From Janthinobacterium agaricidamnosum (GTDB lineage Bacteria; Pseudomonadota; Gammaproteobacteria; Burkholderiales; Burkholderiaceae_D): a stretch of 64,000 bases of DNA. The stretch is taken from assembly GCF_003667705.1 (NCBI RefSeq), contig NZ_CP033019.1, positions 1,488,001 through 1,552,000 on the forward strand, written 5' to 3'. A model generated the notes under the pieces. That model made no database searches. It saw only the letters and a list, made by a program, of their open reading frames with translations, and was not told the origin of the DNA. A program made the translations under genes and the position numbers. The stretch's first letter is position 1. Every line of letters starts with the position of its first letter. Positions 8,820-16,475 of this stretch are shown piece by piece.

Positions 8820-9473
8820 TTAGCCCATGGCGCGCAAGCCGCCGTTGACGACGCGCACGCGGTCGCCCTGGCGCCAGTTCGGCGCGGCGCTCTGGTGCAC
8901 GGTGCGCGTCTTGCCGTTATCGAGGCGCACGACGATGTTGTAGCTGCGCGTGGCGCGCACGCTGCCTTCGATCTGATTGCCGGCCACGGCGCCGCCTACG
9001 GCGCCCAGCACGGTGGCCAGCTGCTTGCCGTGGCCGCCGCCTACCTGGTTGCCCAGCAAGCCGCCGACGACGGCGCCGCCGGCCGCGCCCACGCCGCTGC
9101 CTTCGGCGCGCGTATTGACTTCATGGATGGCTTCGATCACGCCGCAGTTGCTGCACACTTGCGGCGTCGGGGCAGCCGCGTATTGCTGTTGCGGTTGCTG
9201 CTGGGGCTGGCGCACTGGCTGTTGCTGCTGTTGCTGCTGAGGCGGCAGGGCGGCCAGCGGCTGTGCGCCGGCAGGCTGCAGGTTCGCTGGCGGCTGGTTC
9301 GCCTGCAGGTTGGCCATCTGTTCGGCCGAAGTGCCGGCTGCCAGTGGCCGGCTGTCGCTCTGGGACGAAGGCAGCCAGCCCATCAGGGCCGCCGTGCCCA
9401 CGCCGCAGAACAGCAGGACGGCGACGGCGGCGGCAAGTACCAGCGGATGGAGGGATTTGGTGGTGGTGGTCAT
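8820..9473 (-). CDS. Membrane-anchored glycine-zipper 2TM-domain protein with poly-Gln linker
   Basis: A 217-aa protein. A single N-terminal membrane anchor (HPLVLAAAVAVLLFCGVGTAAL, ~9-30) precedes a low-complexity Gln/Pro/Ala linker (~70-105, including a run of seven Gln). The C-terminal half is a Rick_17kDa/SlyB-like glycine-zipper domain (GVGAAGGAVVGGLLGNQVGG; VLGAVGGAVAGNQIEG), then a small beta domain (YNIVVRLDNGKTRTVHQ; GDRVRVVNGGL). Such proteins are envelope components of unclear mechanism. It is paralogous in its C-terminal domain to the lipoprotein at 18354-18800. Start from AGGAGCTTTCC-ATG. It shares an intergenic region and operator with the divergent Crp/Fnr gene. Confidence 0.85.
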   Translation of the reverse strand: MTTTTKSLHPLVLAAAVAVLLFCGVGTAALMGWLPSSQSDSRPLAAGTSAEQMANLQANQPPANLQPAGAQPLAALPPQQQQQQQPVRQPQQQPQQQYAAAPTPQVCSNCGVIEAIHEVNTRAEGSGVGAAGGAVVGGLLGNQVGGGHGKQLATVLGAVGGAVAGNQIEGSVRATRSYNIVVRLDNGKTRTVHQSAAPNWRQGDRVRVVNGGLRAMG

Positions 9474-9570
9474 GGAAAGCTCCTGTTTTTTTAGATAATG
9501 AAATGGGTAGTGCGTGTTATCCGTGCGATTCGCGTGTATTGCCAGTGTGCTGTGCCGCTTGCTTCGCTTC

Positions 9571-9586
9571 CGTGCGTCACCGTACA
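9571..9586. promoter_or_regulatory. TGTnCG-N4-CGnACA operator shared by the Crp/Fnr gene and the glycine-zipper gene
   Basis: CGTGCG-TCAC-CGTACA in the divergent intergenic region. A -10-like TAGGCT (9608-9613) lies 21 bp to the right, toward the regulator gene. CACACT (9549-9544) lies 21 bp to the left, toward 8820-9473. A class II activator centred here would sit at -41.5 for both, and the regulator could control itself. Confidence 0.65.
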
Positions 9587-9656
9587 TACATGGGCGGTAC
9601 TGCACCGTAGGCTAAGTAAAAATTATGTCGAGTTGTAACGACACCAAGGAAAAGCA

Positions 9657-10433
9657 ATGCCACTAACGAACGCCAGCATGACCCTGTCCCGCGATACAGG
9701 CCGATCCGGCCTGGGGTCGTCCGTGGGCGCGCCTGACGCCGGCAACCGCTTGCTGGCCAGCCTGCCCGAGCACGATTTGCGGCACTTGACGGCGCTGTTC
9801 GATACGGTCACGGTCGAGGTAGGCGAGGTGCTGTACGAACCGGGCCAGCCTATCGGCCACATTTATTTCCCCCGCGACTGCCTGATCTCCCTGTTGGCTG
9901 TGGCGGAAGGCCGCATGACCCTGGAAGTGGGCTCGGTCGGCCGCGAAGGCGTGCTGGGCGCGTCCGTCGCGCTCGGTCATGAGCTGGCGCAAGTGCGTGC
10001 CGTGGTGCAACGTTCCGGCATGGCCAGCCGCATCGCGCGGGGCGATTTCTGCGCCGAGTTCGCCCAGCTCGAGTCCCTGCAGCGCTTGCTGTACCGCTAC
10101 ACGGATACCCTGCTGGCGCAAGCCATCCAGATTGCCGTGTGCAGCCGCTTCCACGTGCTCGAGGCGCGCCTGGCCCGTTCGCTGCTGATCACGCGCGACC
10201 GCCTGCAATCCGAAAAATTTCACCTCACGCATGAATTCCTCGCCCATACCCTGGGTGTGCGGCGGGTCGGCGTGACCAAGGCAGCGAGCGCGCTGCAACA
10301 GCAAAAACTCATCACTTACAGCCGCGGCAATATCGAAATCCTTGATTCCGCCGGCCTGGAAGCTGTCTCCTGCCGCTGTTACGAGCTGGTCAAGGACAGC
10401 GGCACCATCGGCATGGCCAACGTCTTCGTCTGA
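9657..10433 (+). CDS. Crp/Fnr-family transcriptional regulator
   Basis: A 258-aa regulator. Residues ~30-150 form a cyclic-nucleotide-binding-type beta roll (LYEPGQPIGHIYFPRDCLISL; GRMTLEVGSVGREGVLG), and ~160-235 a winged helix (HEFLAHTLGVRRVGVTKAASALQ) whose recognition helix starts near VGVTKAA. It lacks the N-terminal cysteine cluster of FNR and the full cAMP-binding signature of CRP, so the signal is unknown. Start from AAGGAAAAGCA-ATG. It is the only Crp/Fnr gene in the window and sits amid promoters that carry a class II palindrome; I infer that it is the activator. It could instead act on unrelated targets. Confidence 0.9.
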   Translation: MPLTNASMTLSRDTGRSGLGSSVGAPDAGNRLLASLPEHDLRHLTALFDTVTVEVGEVLYEPGQPIGHIYFPRDCLISLLAVAEGRMTLEVGSVGREGVLGASVALGHELAQVRAVVQRSGMASRIARGDFCAEFAQLESLQRLLYRYTDTLLAQAIQIAVCSRFHVLEARLARSLLITRDRLQSEKFHLTHEFLAHTLGVRRVGVTKAASALQQQKLITYSRGNIEILDSAGLEAVSCRCYELVKDSGTIGMANVFV

Positions 10434-10501
10434 CTTTCCTCGCTTGCCTTGCATCAGGCTTGCCTTTATCCCGCCTGCTTTTATCCTTGTGCCGCAGACG
10501 C

Positions 10502-10542
10502 AAAAAAGCGGGGCGGGCGCCTGCGCACCCACCCCGCTTTCT
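10502..10542 (-). terminator. Rho-independent terminator after the 72-aa lipoprotein
   Basis: The stem AAAGCGGGG...CCCCGCTTT is followed on the minus strand by TTTTTT. It begins about 10 bp past the stop of 10553-10771 and may also stop transcription from the regulator gene. Confidence 0.8.
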
Positions 10543-10552
10543 TGAGCAATAA

Positions 10553-10771
10553 TTACTTCGGCTTGACCTGGTTACCGATCACGCCACCGACAGCGGCGCC
10601 GCCGACTGCGCCGACAGCGCTGCCGCCGGTCAGTACGGAACCGGCAACGGCGCCGACGCCAGCGCCGATGGCGGTGTTTTTATCCTGGCCGGACATGTTG
10701 GCGCAAGCCGTCAGGCTCAGCAGCAGGGCGGCAACGGAAGTGGTAGCGGCGATTTTTTTAATGATTTGCAT
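10553..10771 (-). CDS. Small glycine-zipper lipoprotein (OsmB-like)
   Basis: A 72-aa lipoprotein. The signal ends in a lipobox (LLSLTACANM, Cys ~23). The rest is nearly all glycine zipper (IGAGVGAVAGSVLTGG, AVGAVGGAAVGGVIGNQVKPK). Size and composition resemble E. coli OsmB, an osmotically induced lipoprotein. Ribosome site AGGAGAACTATC-ATG. An operator of the shared family lies 117 bp upstream and a terminator follows, so it is probably monocistronic. Confidence 0.85.
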   Translation of the reverse strand: MQIIKKIAATTSVAALLLSLTACANMSGQDKNTAIGAGVGAVAGSVLTGGSAVGAVGGAAVGGVIGNQVKPK

Positions 10772-10887
10772 GATAGTTCTCCTATGAATTCAGACCTCGT
10801 GGCGCCGGCATGGTATGGGCCGGATGACTTCGTGACGCCGTGTGTTTCAGGCACGATCACAGCATAGGATTGCGGCAAGGCAGGGTC

Positions 10888-10903
10888 TGTTCGGCAACGC
10901 ACA
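10888..10903 (-). promoter_or_regulatory. TGTnCG-N4-CGnACA operator for the 72-aa lipoprotein
   Basis: TGTTCG-GCAA-CGCACA, matching all constrained positions. A -10-like TATGCT (10866-10861) lies exactly 21 bp toward the gene. Confidence 0.7.
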
Positions 10904-10940
10904 TAGGGGTGTAACAATTGTAAAGGCGTCCACGCCGCGC

Positions 10941-12977
10941 TCAGCGCACCTTGCGCACGGCTTTCCCCGGCTTGGGCGCCACCGGTTTCACGCGCGCCTG
11001 GGCCAGCAGGGCCGCGCACTCGCTATCTTCGACGGGGCCGGTATTGACCAGCGGCAGCAGCGCTGCCACTGGCGCCACCACGGCCAGCGCCAGTGCGCCG
11101 CCGGCGCGCAAGGCCAGCACGCCCTTGTCGACGCTCACGTCGGGCTTGCTGAAAGTGCCATGCACGTACAGGGGCGAGCGCAGCGAAAAGACGCGCAAGC
11201 CCTTGCTGTCCGGCCGCAGGGTCAGGTCCAGCCGTTCATCGGCCAGGTTCACCGTGCCATCGATATGCAGGACGGCATCATCCGTGTCGACGATAAACTG
11301 GCGCGTCTGCATCAATCCTTTGGTGACGGCGAAATCGGCGGCCATGCAGTTCAGCTTGACCTGCTTGTCGCCAGACAGTTTGGCCAGCACGACACTGCCG
11401 ATATTCAAGCCCATTTCTTCCAGCAGCAGCTTGCTGATGCTGCCCCGGTTGATCAGCGCGCGCACTTCGCCGTTCGAGCTGCCCAGCAGGGTGGCGACGG
11501 AATTGCCCGTGGCCGACAGCGAAGCGTCGCCATTGATTTCGCCCACGCTCGCTTGCAGGGCGGGCAGGCGGGGAAACAGTTGCTGGATGTGCAGATGGCG
11601 GGCGCTGGCCTTGAGTTCGGCCGCGATGCCGTTGGCGATGACCTTGCCGCTGCCGTCGAGCTTGATTTGCGACGTCAGGGTGCCGCCCGCCACGTTGAAG
11701 TTGAGCGGCGTCAATGACAGCACGCCATCCGTCAGCACCACATGCGTGTCGAGCTTGCTGATTGGCAGCTCGGCATCGCGCGTGATCTTGTCGGCAGTAT
11801 AGCGCACGTCGGCGTCCAGGCTGGTCCAGCGCACCGTCTTGAACGTTTCCACCGGCAGCACGCGGCCGGCCGGCTGCGTCGATGCCACGCCCCGTTCCTT
11901 CTTGCTGGCGCTGGAATCGGCGCCCACCAGCGGGCCCAGGTCGGAAAATTGCAGCAGGCGCGAGTGGACTTCTCCCGTCAGGCGCTTGCGCGGCGTGCTG
12001 GCGGAAAAGGCCAGCTTGCCACTGATGTCGCTGGAACCCACCTTGCCGGTGAACTTGTCGTACACCCATTCACCGCCGCGCGGCGCCAGGGTGCCCGTCA
12101 AATGGCCTTCCGTGCTGAAGTGCGGCGTTTCCGGCAGCAGCACGCCCGTCAATGGATACAGGCTCGCCATGCTGGGCCCCGATAGCTTCAGGCGCACGTC
12201 GAGCGCGGCCAGCTTGGCCGGACGCGTCAGGGTGCCTTCGATGGCCATGCTGCTGCCGCCCGCGCGCATGTCGGCCTGGATGGGGAAGGGCGTGCCTTGC
12301 TGCTGCAGCGACAGCACGCCGCCGGCCTTGCCGCCGCCCTTGACGCTTTCGCCATGGTATTTGCCCGACAGCGTCCAGGCGATGCCGTAGCGCGCATCGT
12401 TTGCGATGGTGTCGACATCGGCGCGCATCGCCGTTTTCGTGACAGCATCGTCCAGATACACGGTGCCCTTGCTGAAGACCACGCCTTGCAATTCCAGCTG
12501 CCACGGCGATGGCTGCTCCTGTTTGTCGAAGGTCCAGTTGTTCTTGCCGTCCTTGTTGCGCAGCAAGCGCACCTGCGGCGTGTCGAAGCGCAATTGCGGA
12601 ATGAGGATTTTCTTGTCCAGCAGGGCCAGGGGATTAAGCGAGAACGCCAGCTGGCTGACGGTAGCCAGCTGCGCCCCGTCGTCCGTCCCGGACATGGTGC
12701 TTGGGTTGCCCAGGCGCACATCCTTTGCCTGCAGGTGCGGCCATGGCAAATAGTCGCGCCAGCCTTGTTTGCCTCCCGTCGTGGGCTGCTGCCACGTCAG
12801 CGTCAGGTCGCCTTCGATGGCAAACGGTCTCCCCAGCGCTTCGCTGGCGCGCGCATTGAGCCAGGGCTTGGCGCGGTTCCAGTCCATATTCATCAGGACG
12901 ATGGAGGCGGTGACGGGCAGGGCGATGAGCACGGCGGCGCTGGCGAGGGAGATTTTCTGACGGCGGGACAGTTGCAT
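10941..12977 (-). CDS. AsmA-family protein
   Basis: A 678-aa inner-membrane-anchored periplasmic protein. The N-terminal anchor (ISLASAAVLIALPVTASIVLM, ~9-29) is followed by the AsmA signature region (NRAKPWLNARASEALGRPFAIEGDL). Repeating beta-strand modules make up the body, and the C-terminal AsmA_2 region includes NINRGSISKLLLEEMGLN-like sequence at ~500-520. AsmA-like proteins are bridge-type lipid carriers that move phospholipid between membranes. The length is typical. The two C-terminal hydrophobic/basic stretches (ALALAVVAPVAALLPLV; a KPVAPKPGKAVRKVR tail) are usual for Oxalobacteraceae members. It faces the divergent lipoprotein operon across a region with two operators. Confidence 0.88.
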   Translation of the reverse strand: MQLSRRQKISLASAAVLIALPVTASIVLMNMDWNRAKPWLNARASEALGRPFAIEGDLTLTWQQPTTGGKQGWRDYLPWPHLQAKDVRLGNPSTMSGTDDGAQLATVSQLAFSLNPLALLDKKILIPQLRFDTPQVRLLRNKDGKNNWTFDKQEQPSPWQLELQGVVFSKGTVYLDDAVTKTAMRADVDTIANDARYGIAWTLSGKYHGESVKGGGKAGGVLSLQQQGTPFPIQADMRAGGSSMAIEGTLTRPAKLAALDVRLKLSGPSMASLYPLTGVLLPETPHFSTEGHLTGTLAPRGGEWVYDKFTGKVGSSDISGKLAFSASTPRKRLTGEVHSRLLQFSDLGPLVGADSSASKKERGVASTQPAGRVLPVETFKTVRWTSLDADVRYTADKITRDAELPISKLDTHVVLTDGVLSLTPLNFNVAGGTLTSQIKLDGSGKVIANGIAAELKASARHLHIQQLFPRLPALQASVGEINGDASLSATGNSVATLLGSSNGEVRALINRGSISKLLLEEMGLNIGSVVLAKLSGDKQVKLNCMAADFAVTKGLMQTRQFIVDTDDAVLHIDGTVNLADERLDLTLRPDSKGLRVFSLRSPLYVHGTFSKPDVSVDKGVLALRAGGALALAVVAPVAALLPLVNTGPVEDSECAALLAQARVKPVAPKPGKAVRKVR

Positions 12978-13064
12978 GGTAGACGATTCTTTCTGGACAA
13001 GTATTCACGATGCTACAGGAATCGCTCCTCAGCCGGGCCCGTTTCTCGCTTTTACGGTCCGGCA

Positions 13065-13080
13065 CGTGCGCTGGCGCACG
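13065..13080. promoter_or_regulatory. Distal TGTnCG-N4-CGnACA operator between asmA-like and DUF4398 genes
   Basis: CGTGCG-CTGG-CGCACG, a perfect inverted repeat. No good -10 lies 21 bp to either side. Its centre is exactly 50 bp upstream of the next site's centre, which would place it at about -91.5 for the plus-strand promoter. Confidence 0.5.
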
Positions 13081-13114
13081 TTGCCGATGCAAGTATTGTC
13101 GATTTCTTACTCTA

Positions 13115-13130
13115 TGTGCGGCACCGAACG
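13115..13130 (+). promoter_or_regulatory. TGTnCG-N4-CGnACA operator for the DUF4398/OmpA operon
   Basis: TGTGCG-GCAC-CGAACG. The best -10 of the set, TATAAC (13152-13157), lies exactly 21 bp downstream. Confidence 0.7.
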
Positions 13131-13238
13131 GATATGCGGGGAGCCGGAGCCTATAACGTCTACATCAAACGCCGTTCCTGATTCCAGATGCACCGACGTA
13201 TGAACCCTAACGCTTACACATTCTCCAGGAGAAAAAAA

Positions 13239-13643
13239 ATGACAAACCGAGATTTCAAAATTTCCCCACTGGCCGCCCTGGCCGCCTGCGCCACGGCCGT
13301 TGTCCTGATGACGGGCTGCTCCAGCCTGAAAACGCCAGCCACGGCCGATGTCGCCGTGTCGCGCGCCGCCGTCGATAACGCCGCCAGCGCCGGCGCCGCC
13401 GACCTGGCACCCGATGAAATGCGCTCGGCCCGCGAAAAAATGCGCATGGCTAACCAGGCCCTGAAAGACCGTGACTACAAAACGGCGCGCGACCTGGCTG
13501 ACCAGGCGCAAGCCGATGCCAAGCTGGCGCAAAGCAAGGCCAACTCGGCCAAGGCCACCAGCGCCGCCGATGAAATCAACGAGAACATCCGCGTCATGCG
13601 CGAAGAACTCGACCGTGCCAATCAGCAAGCCCCGAAACAATAA
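13239..13643 (+). CDS. DUF4398 lipoprotein
   Basis: A 134-aa lipoprotein with a lipobox (VVLMTGCSSL). The mature part is a helical DUF4398 domain (residues ~45-125: VDNAASAGAADLAPDEMRSAREK...), rich in Ala, Lys and Asp and probably coiled. The start at 13239 follows CAGGAG; a reading from 13188 lacks a ribosome site. It is 25 bp upstream of an OmpA lipoprotein whose N-terminal half is the same type of domain, so the two are an operon and probably partners in peptidoglycan-linked envelope structure. Confidence 0.85.
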   Translation: MTNRDFKISPLAALAACATAVVLMTGCSSLKTPATADVAVSRAAVDNAASAGAADLAPDEMRSAREKMRMANQALKDRDYKTARDLADQAQADAKLAQSKANSAKATSAADEINENIRVMREELDRANQQAPKQ

Positions 13644-13668
13644 CCAAGAATAAGAACAGGATTCCATC

Positions 13669-14568
13669 ATGAAAAAAGCTACTTACACCACCATTCCCGG
13701 CCTGCTGGCCATGGCCGTCCTCGTTGCCGCCTGCAGCTCCGCACCGACCACCACCAGCCTGCTCGACCAGACCCGCGGCGACTACATGGCGGCGCAATCG
13801 AACCCGATGGTATCGACCTATGCGCCACGCGAATTCCGCGAAGCGAGCGCTGCGCTGGAAGCGGCAAACGCCGCCGCCACGCGCCAGGAAGATAGCGAAA
13901 AAGTCGACAAGCTGGCCTACCTGGCCAAGCAAAAGATAGCCACGGCGCAAGAAGTCGCCAAGCAGAAAGCGGCCGAAGCCGATATCGCCAACGCGGGCAA
14001 GCAGCGCGACCAGTTGCGCCTCGATGCGCGCACGCAGCAGGCTGACCAGGCCACGGCCCGCGCCCAGACGGCGCAAGCGGATGCGGAAGCGGCCAAGGCC
14101 CAGGCTCAGGCTGCCGAAGCATCGGCCCGCGATGCGCAAGCGCGCGCCGCCGGACTCGAAGCACAGCTGGCCGACCTGGCCGCCAAGAAAACCGAACGCG
14201 GCATGGTCATTACCCTGGGCGACGTGCTGTTTGGCACGGACAAGGCGAACCTGACGGCCGATGGCGTGAATACGGCGCGCAAGCTGGCCGAGGTGCTGAA
14301 AAACAACCCGCAACGCACCGTGCTGATCGAAGGCTTTACCGATAGCACGGGCGGCTCCGCGCACAACCTGGAATTGTCGCAACGCCGCGCCGAATCCGTG
14401 CGCAATGCGCTGCTGGAGCAAGGCATCAGCCGTGACCGCATCGCCACGAAAGGCTATGGCGCCGCCTATCCGGCCGCCGGCAACGATACGGCGGCAAACC
14501 GCCAGCTGAATCGCCGTGTGGAAATCGTCTTGTCGGAAGATAACACGGCCATTCCCGCCCGCCGTTAA
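13669..14568 (+). CDS. DUF4398 + OmpA-domain lipoprotein
   Basis: A 299-aa lipoprotein (lipobox VLVAACSS). Residues ~30-100 resemble DUF4398, ~95-175 form a long Ala/Gln/Lys coiled coil (repeats such as ADAEAAKAQAQAAEASARDAQA), and ~180-290 are an OmpA-like peptidoglycan-binding domain (VLIEGFTDSTGGSAHN; NRRVEIVL). The plan resembles a spacer that links the outer membrane to the cell wall. Second gene of the operon beginning at 13239. Confidence 0.9.
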   Translation: MKKATYTTIPGLLAMAVLVAACSSAPTTTSLLDQTRGDYMAAQSNPMVSTYAPREFREASAALEAANAAATRQEDSEKVDKLAYLAKQKIATAQEVAKQKAAEADIANAGKQRDQLRLDARTQQADQATARAQTAQADAEAAKAQAQAAEASARDAQARAAGLEAQLADLAAKKTERGMVITLGDVLFGTDKANLTADGVNTARKLAEVLKNNPQRTVLIEGFTDSTGGSAHNLELSQRRAESVRNALLEQGISRDRIATKGYGAAYPAAGNDTAANRQLNRRVEIVLSEDNTAIPARR

Positions 14569-14572
14569 AACA

Positions 14573-14606
14573 CCAGGCCAAACTACGGTTTTTGCCTGGC
14601 GTTTGA
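14573..14606 (+). terminator. Possible terminator after the DUF4398/OmpA operon
   Basis: The stem CCAGGC / GCCTGG encloses a 15-base loop and is followed by a short, interrupted T stretch (GTTTGATTT). It is weaker than the other terminators here. Confidence 0.45.
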
Positions 14607-14675
14607 TTTATTAGTAGGCAGCACCGGCCGCTACTTGGCCGGTGGATACCCATGTAATACTTGAAAGGAAGCATC

Positions 14676-15212
14676 ATGACCCAAACATCTGTTGAGATTC
14701 CAGCTGGCATCGATACGGCCGCCATCCGCGCCGCCGCCAAAAACCTCGATGACGGCGCCGTGACGGCCGGCTACCAGGGCGACCGCCAGGAGTTGATCAC
14801 CCTGTTGAATGGGGCGCTGGCCACCGAACTGGTGTGTATTGCGCGCTATAAACGCCATTACTACACTGTGAGCGGGCGCGACAATGGCACCATCAAGGCC
14901 GAGTTCCTTGAGCATGCGCAGCAGGAGCAGGAACACGCCGACTGGCTGGCCGAACGCATCGTGCAACTCAATGGCAAGCCAGATTTTAATCCTGCAACAT
15001 TGCTTGCGCGCAGCCATGCCGAGTATGATGACTCCGAAGACGTGCAAAGCATGGTGCGTGCCAATCTGATCGCGGAACGGGTAGCGATCGAGTCGTATCG
15101 CCAGATGATCGTCAAAATTGGCGACAAGGACCCGACCACACGCCATTTGTTGATCAAAATCATGGCTGTCGAAGAAGAGCACGCCGATGACATGCGCGAT
15201 CTAATGGAATAG
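14676..15212 (+). CDS. Ferritin-like (bacterioferritin/Dps-related) protein
   Basis: A 178-aa four-helix-bundle protein with a ferritin-like di-iron pattern: E51 (ATELVCIARYKRH), E84/H87 (QQEQEHADW), E134 (LIAERVAIES) and E166/H169 (AVEEEHADD), i.e. two E-x2-H pairs plus two further glutamates. This fits iron oxidation and storage or peroxide protection in the cytoplasm. It is longer than typical bacterioferritin, with an N-terminal extension of ~35 residues. The start at 14676 follows GAAAGGAAGCATC. I cannot tell whether it forms 24-mers or dimers. Confidence 0.85.
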   Translation: MTQTSVEIPAGIDTAAIRAAAKNLDDGAVTAGYQGDRQELITLLNGALATELVCIARYKRHYYTVSGRDNGTIKAEFLEHAQQEQEHADWLAERIVQLNGKPDFNPATLLARSHAEYDDSEDVQSMVRANLIAERVAIESYRQMIVKIGDKDPTTRHLLIKIMAVEEEHADDMRDLME

Positions 15213-15270
15213 TGTTTTTGAGTAAAGTAGGTATAGTAACTACATTCATCCACAGCTAAGGAGCTAAACC

Positions 15271-15573
15271 ATGTTGGAAAACAATATCACCACCGTCAAT
15301 AACGATGTCAAAACCCTGGTCAAGGATGCGCAAGCCCTGTTCAGCGCCGCTGCCGCCCTGACCGGTGAAAAAGCCGATGAAGTGCGCATCAAGGGCATGA
15401 AAACCCTGGACGCTGCCCTGGCCAAGGCGCACGAAGCGCAAGCGTCGGCCATCGTTGCTACCAAACAGCTCGCCTCCCAGGCGGACGGTTATGTCAAGGA
15501 AAACCCATGGCGCACGGTAGCCGTCGCCGCTGGCGTCGGCGTACTGGTCGGCTTCATCCTGGGCCGCAAGTAA
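15271..15573 (+). CDS. DUF883 (ElaB/YqjD-like) ribosome-associated membrane protein
   Basis: A 100-aa protein: a soluble helical part (residues 1-75) and a C-terminal transmembrane segment with the family motif ENPWRTVAVAAGVGVLVGFILGRK. E. coli YqjD/ElaB tether inactive ribosomes to the membrane in stationary phase. Start from AAGGAGCTAAACC. It heads a three-gene set (15271-16338) matching the E. coli yqjD-yqjE-yqjK order, with 18- and 21-bp gaps, ending in a strong terminator. Confidence 0.92.
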   Translation: MLENNITTVNNDVKTLVKDAQALFSAAAALTGEKADEVRIKGMKTLDAALAKAHEAQASAIVATKQLASQADGYVKENPWRTVAVAAGVGVLVGFILGRK

Positions 15574-15591
15574 TCCATTGTCAGGAGCGAT

Positions 15592-15978
15592 ATGGACAAG
15601 TCTGCTTCGTCTCACCAGGGGCCGGGATTGATCGGCTCGGTCGCCGGCCTGGCCAAAAACGCCGTCGGCCTGATGTTGTCGCGGCTGGAACTGGCCACCA
15701 TCGAACTGTCGGAAGTGCGCAATCACATGCTGCAGCTCGTGGTCATTTTCGCCCTGGCGACAGTGGCGGGCTTGTTTGCCATCGCTTACGGCAGCGTACT
15801 GATCGTTTTCCTGGCCTGGGATAGCCTGGGCTGGAAGATCCTGGCGATCATGACGGTCGTATTCGTAATGCTGGCCATCGCGCTGGTCATGTATGCGCGC
15901 GCCATGCTGCGTCAAGGAAAGCTGTCCATGCCTGCCACCATGGCGGAATTGAAGGCCGACCGCGACATGCTGATGTAA
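15592..15978 (+). CDS. YqjE-like membrane protein (phage holin superfamily III fold)
   Basis: A 128-aa protein with two central transmembrane segments (LQLVVIFALATVAGLFAIAYGSVLIVFLAW; KILAIMTVVFVMLAIALVMYARAML). It matches the Pfam family named after an actinobacterial holin, but context is the yqjD-yqjE set, not a phage, so the holin label should not be read as function. Start from CAGGAGCGAT-ATG. Confidence 0.88.
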   Translation: MDKSASSHQGPGLIGSVAGLAKNAVGLMLSRLELATIELSEVRNHMLQLVVIFALATVAGLFAIAYGSVLIVFLAWDSLGWKILAIMTVVFVMLAIALVMYARAMLRQGKLSMPATMAELKADRDMLM

Positions 15979-15999
15979 GCGGGCTCACGAGGAGAATTC

Positions 16000-16338
16000 A
16001 TGTCGGAAACCGACAAACTGGCGGCGCAAGCCGCCCGCAAGCGCCTGCTGATCGCCCAGGGCGAAATGTATCGCGTGGGCATCGTGCATGCGCGCGCCAA
16101 TGTGGGCTATGCCCTGCGTCCCGAATCGCTGCTGCAGGGCGTGGTCGAAACGGCGGTCGGCTTTGCCGGCCACCGCGTCGAGTCCTTGCTGGCGCCGGGC
16201 GGCATGCGTTTGCAGGGCGCCATGCCCTACGTGCTGACGGCGTTATCGTTTATCGGGCGCAAGAAGCTGGTCAAGCCGGCCCTGGTCCTCGTGGCCGTGG
16301 CCGCCGTGGCCGCCAGCTGGCTGCGCCGCAAGCGCTGA
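16000..16338 (+). CDS. YqjK-like membrane-associated protein
   Basis: A 112-aa basic protein with a helical N-terminus (AAQAARKRLLIAQGEMYRVG) and one C-terminal hydrophobic segment (PALVLVAVAAVAASWL) before an RRKR end. It takes the third position of the yqjD-yqjE-yqjK arrangement; assignment rests mainly on that order and general make-up. Start from GAGGAGAATTC. Confidence 0.7.
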   Translation: MSETDKLAAQAARKRLLIAQGEMYRVGIVHARANVGYALRPESLLQGVVETAVGFAGHRVESLLAPGGMRLQGAMPYVLTALSFIGRKKLVKPALVLVAVAAVAASWLRRKR

Positions 16339-16359
16339 ACGCCAGCCGTGTTGCACAGG

Positions 16360-16386
16360 AACGCCGTCATTGACGGCGTTTTTTTT
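16360..16386 (+). terminator. Rho-independent terminator after the yqjDEK-like operon
   Basis: Perfect stem AACGCCGTC-att-GACGGCGTT followed by seven more T. Confidence 0.95.
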
Positions 16387-16475
16387 TGCCCGTACCCAAC
16401 GTCCGGCACGGGCAGGCGCAATCCCTTACAATGATTCACGCCGCATTTTGCGCGGCGCACAGAGGGGCCATCTTG

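Noticed and set aside
15592..15978. Phage holin, hence prophage remnant
   Set aside because: The Pfam family name is misleading. The gene is the yqjE member of a yqjD-yqjE-yqjK-like set and no phage genes are near.
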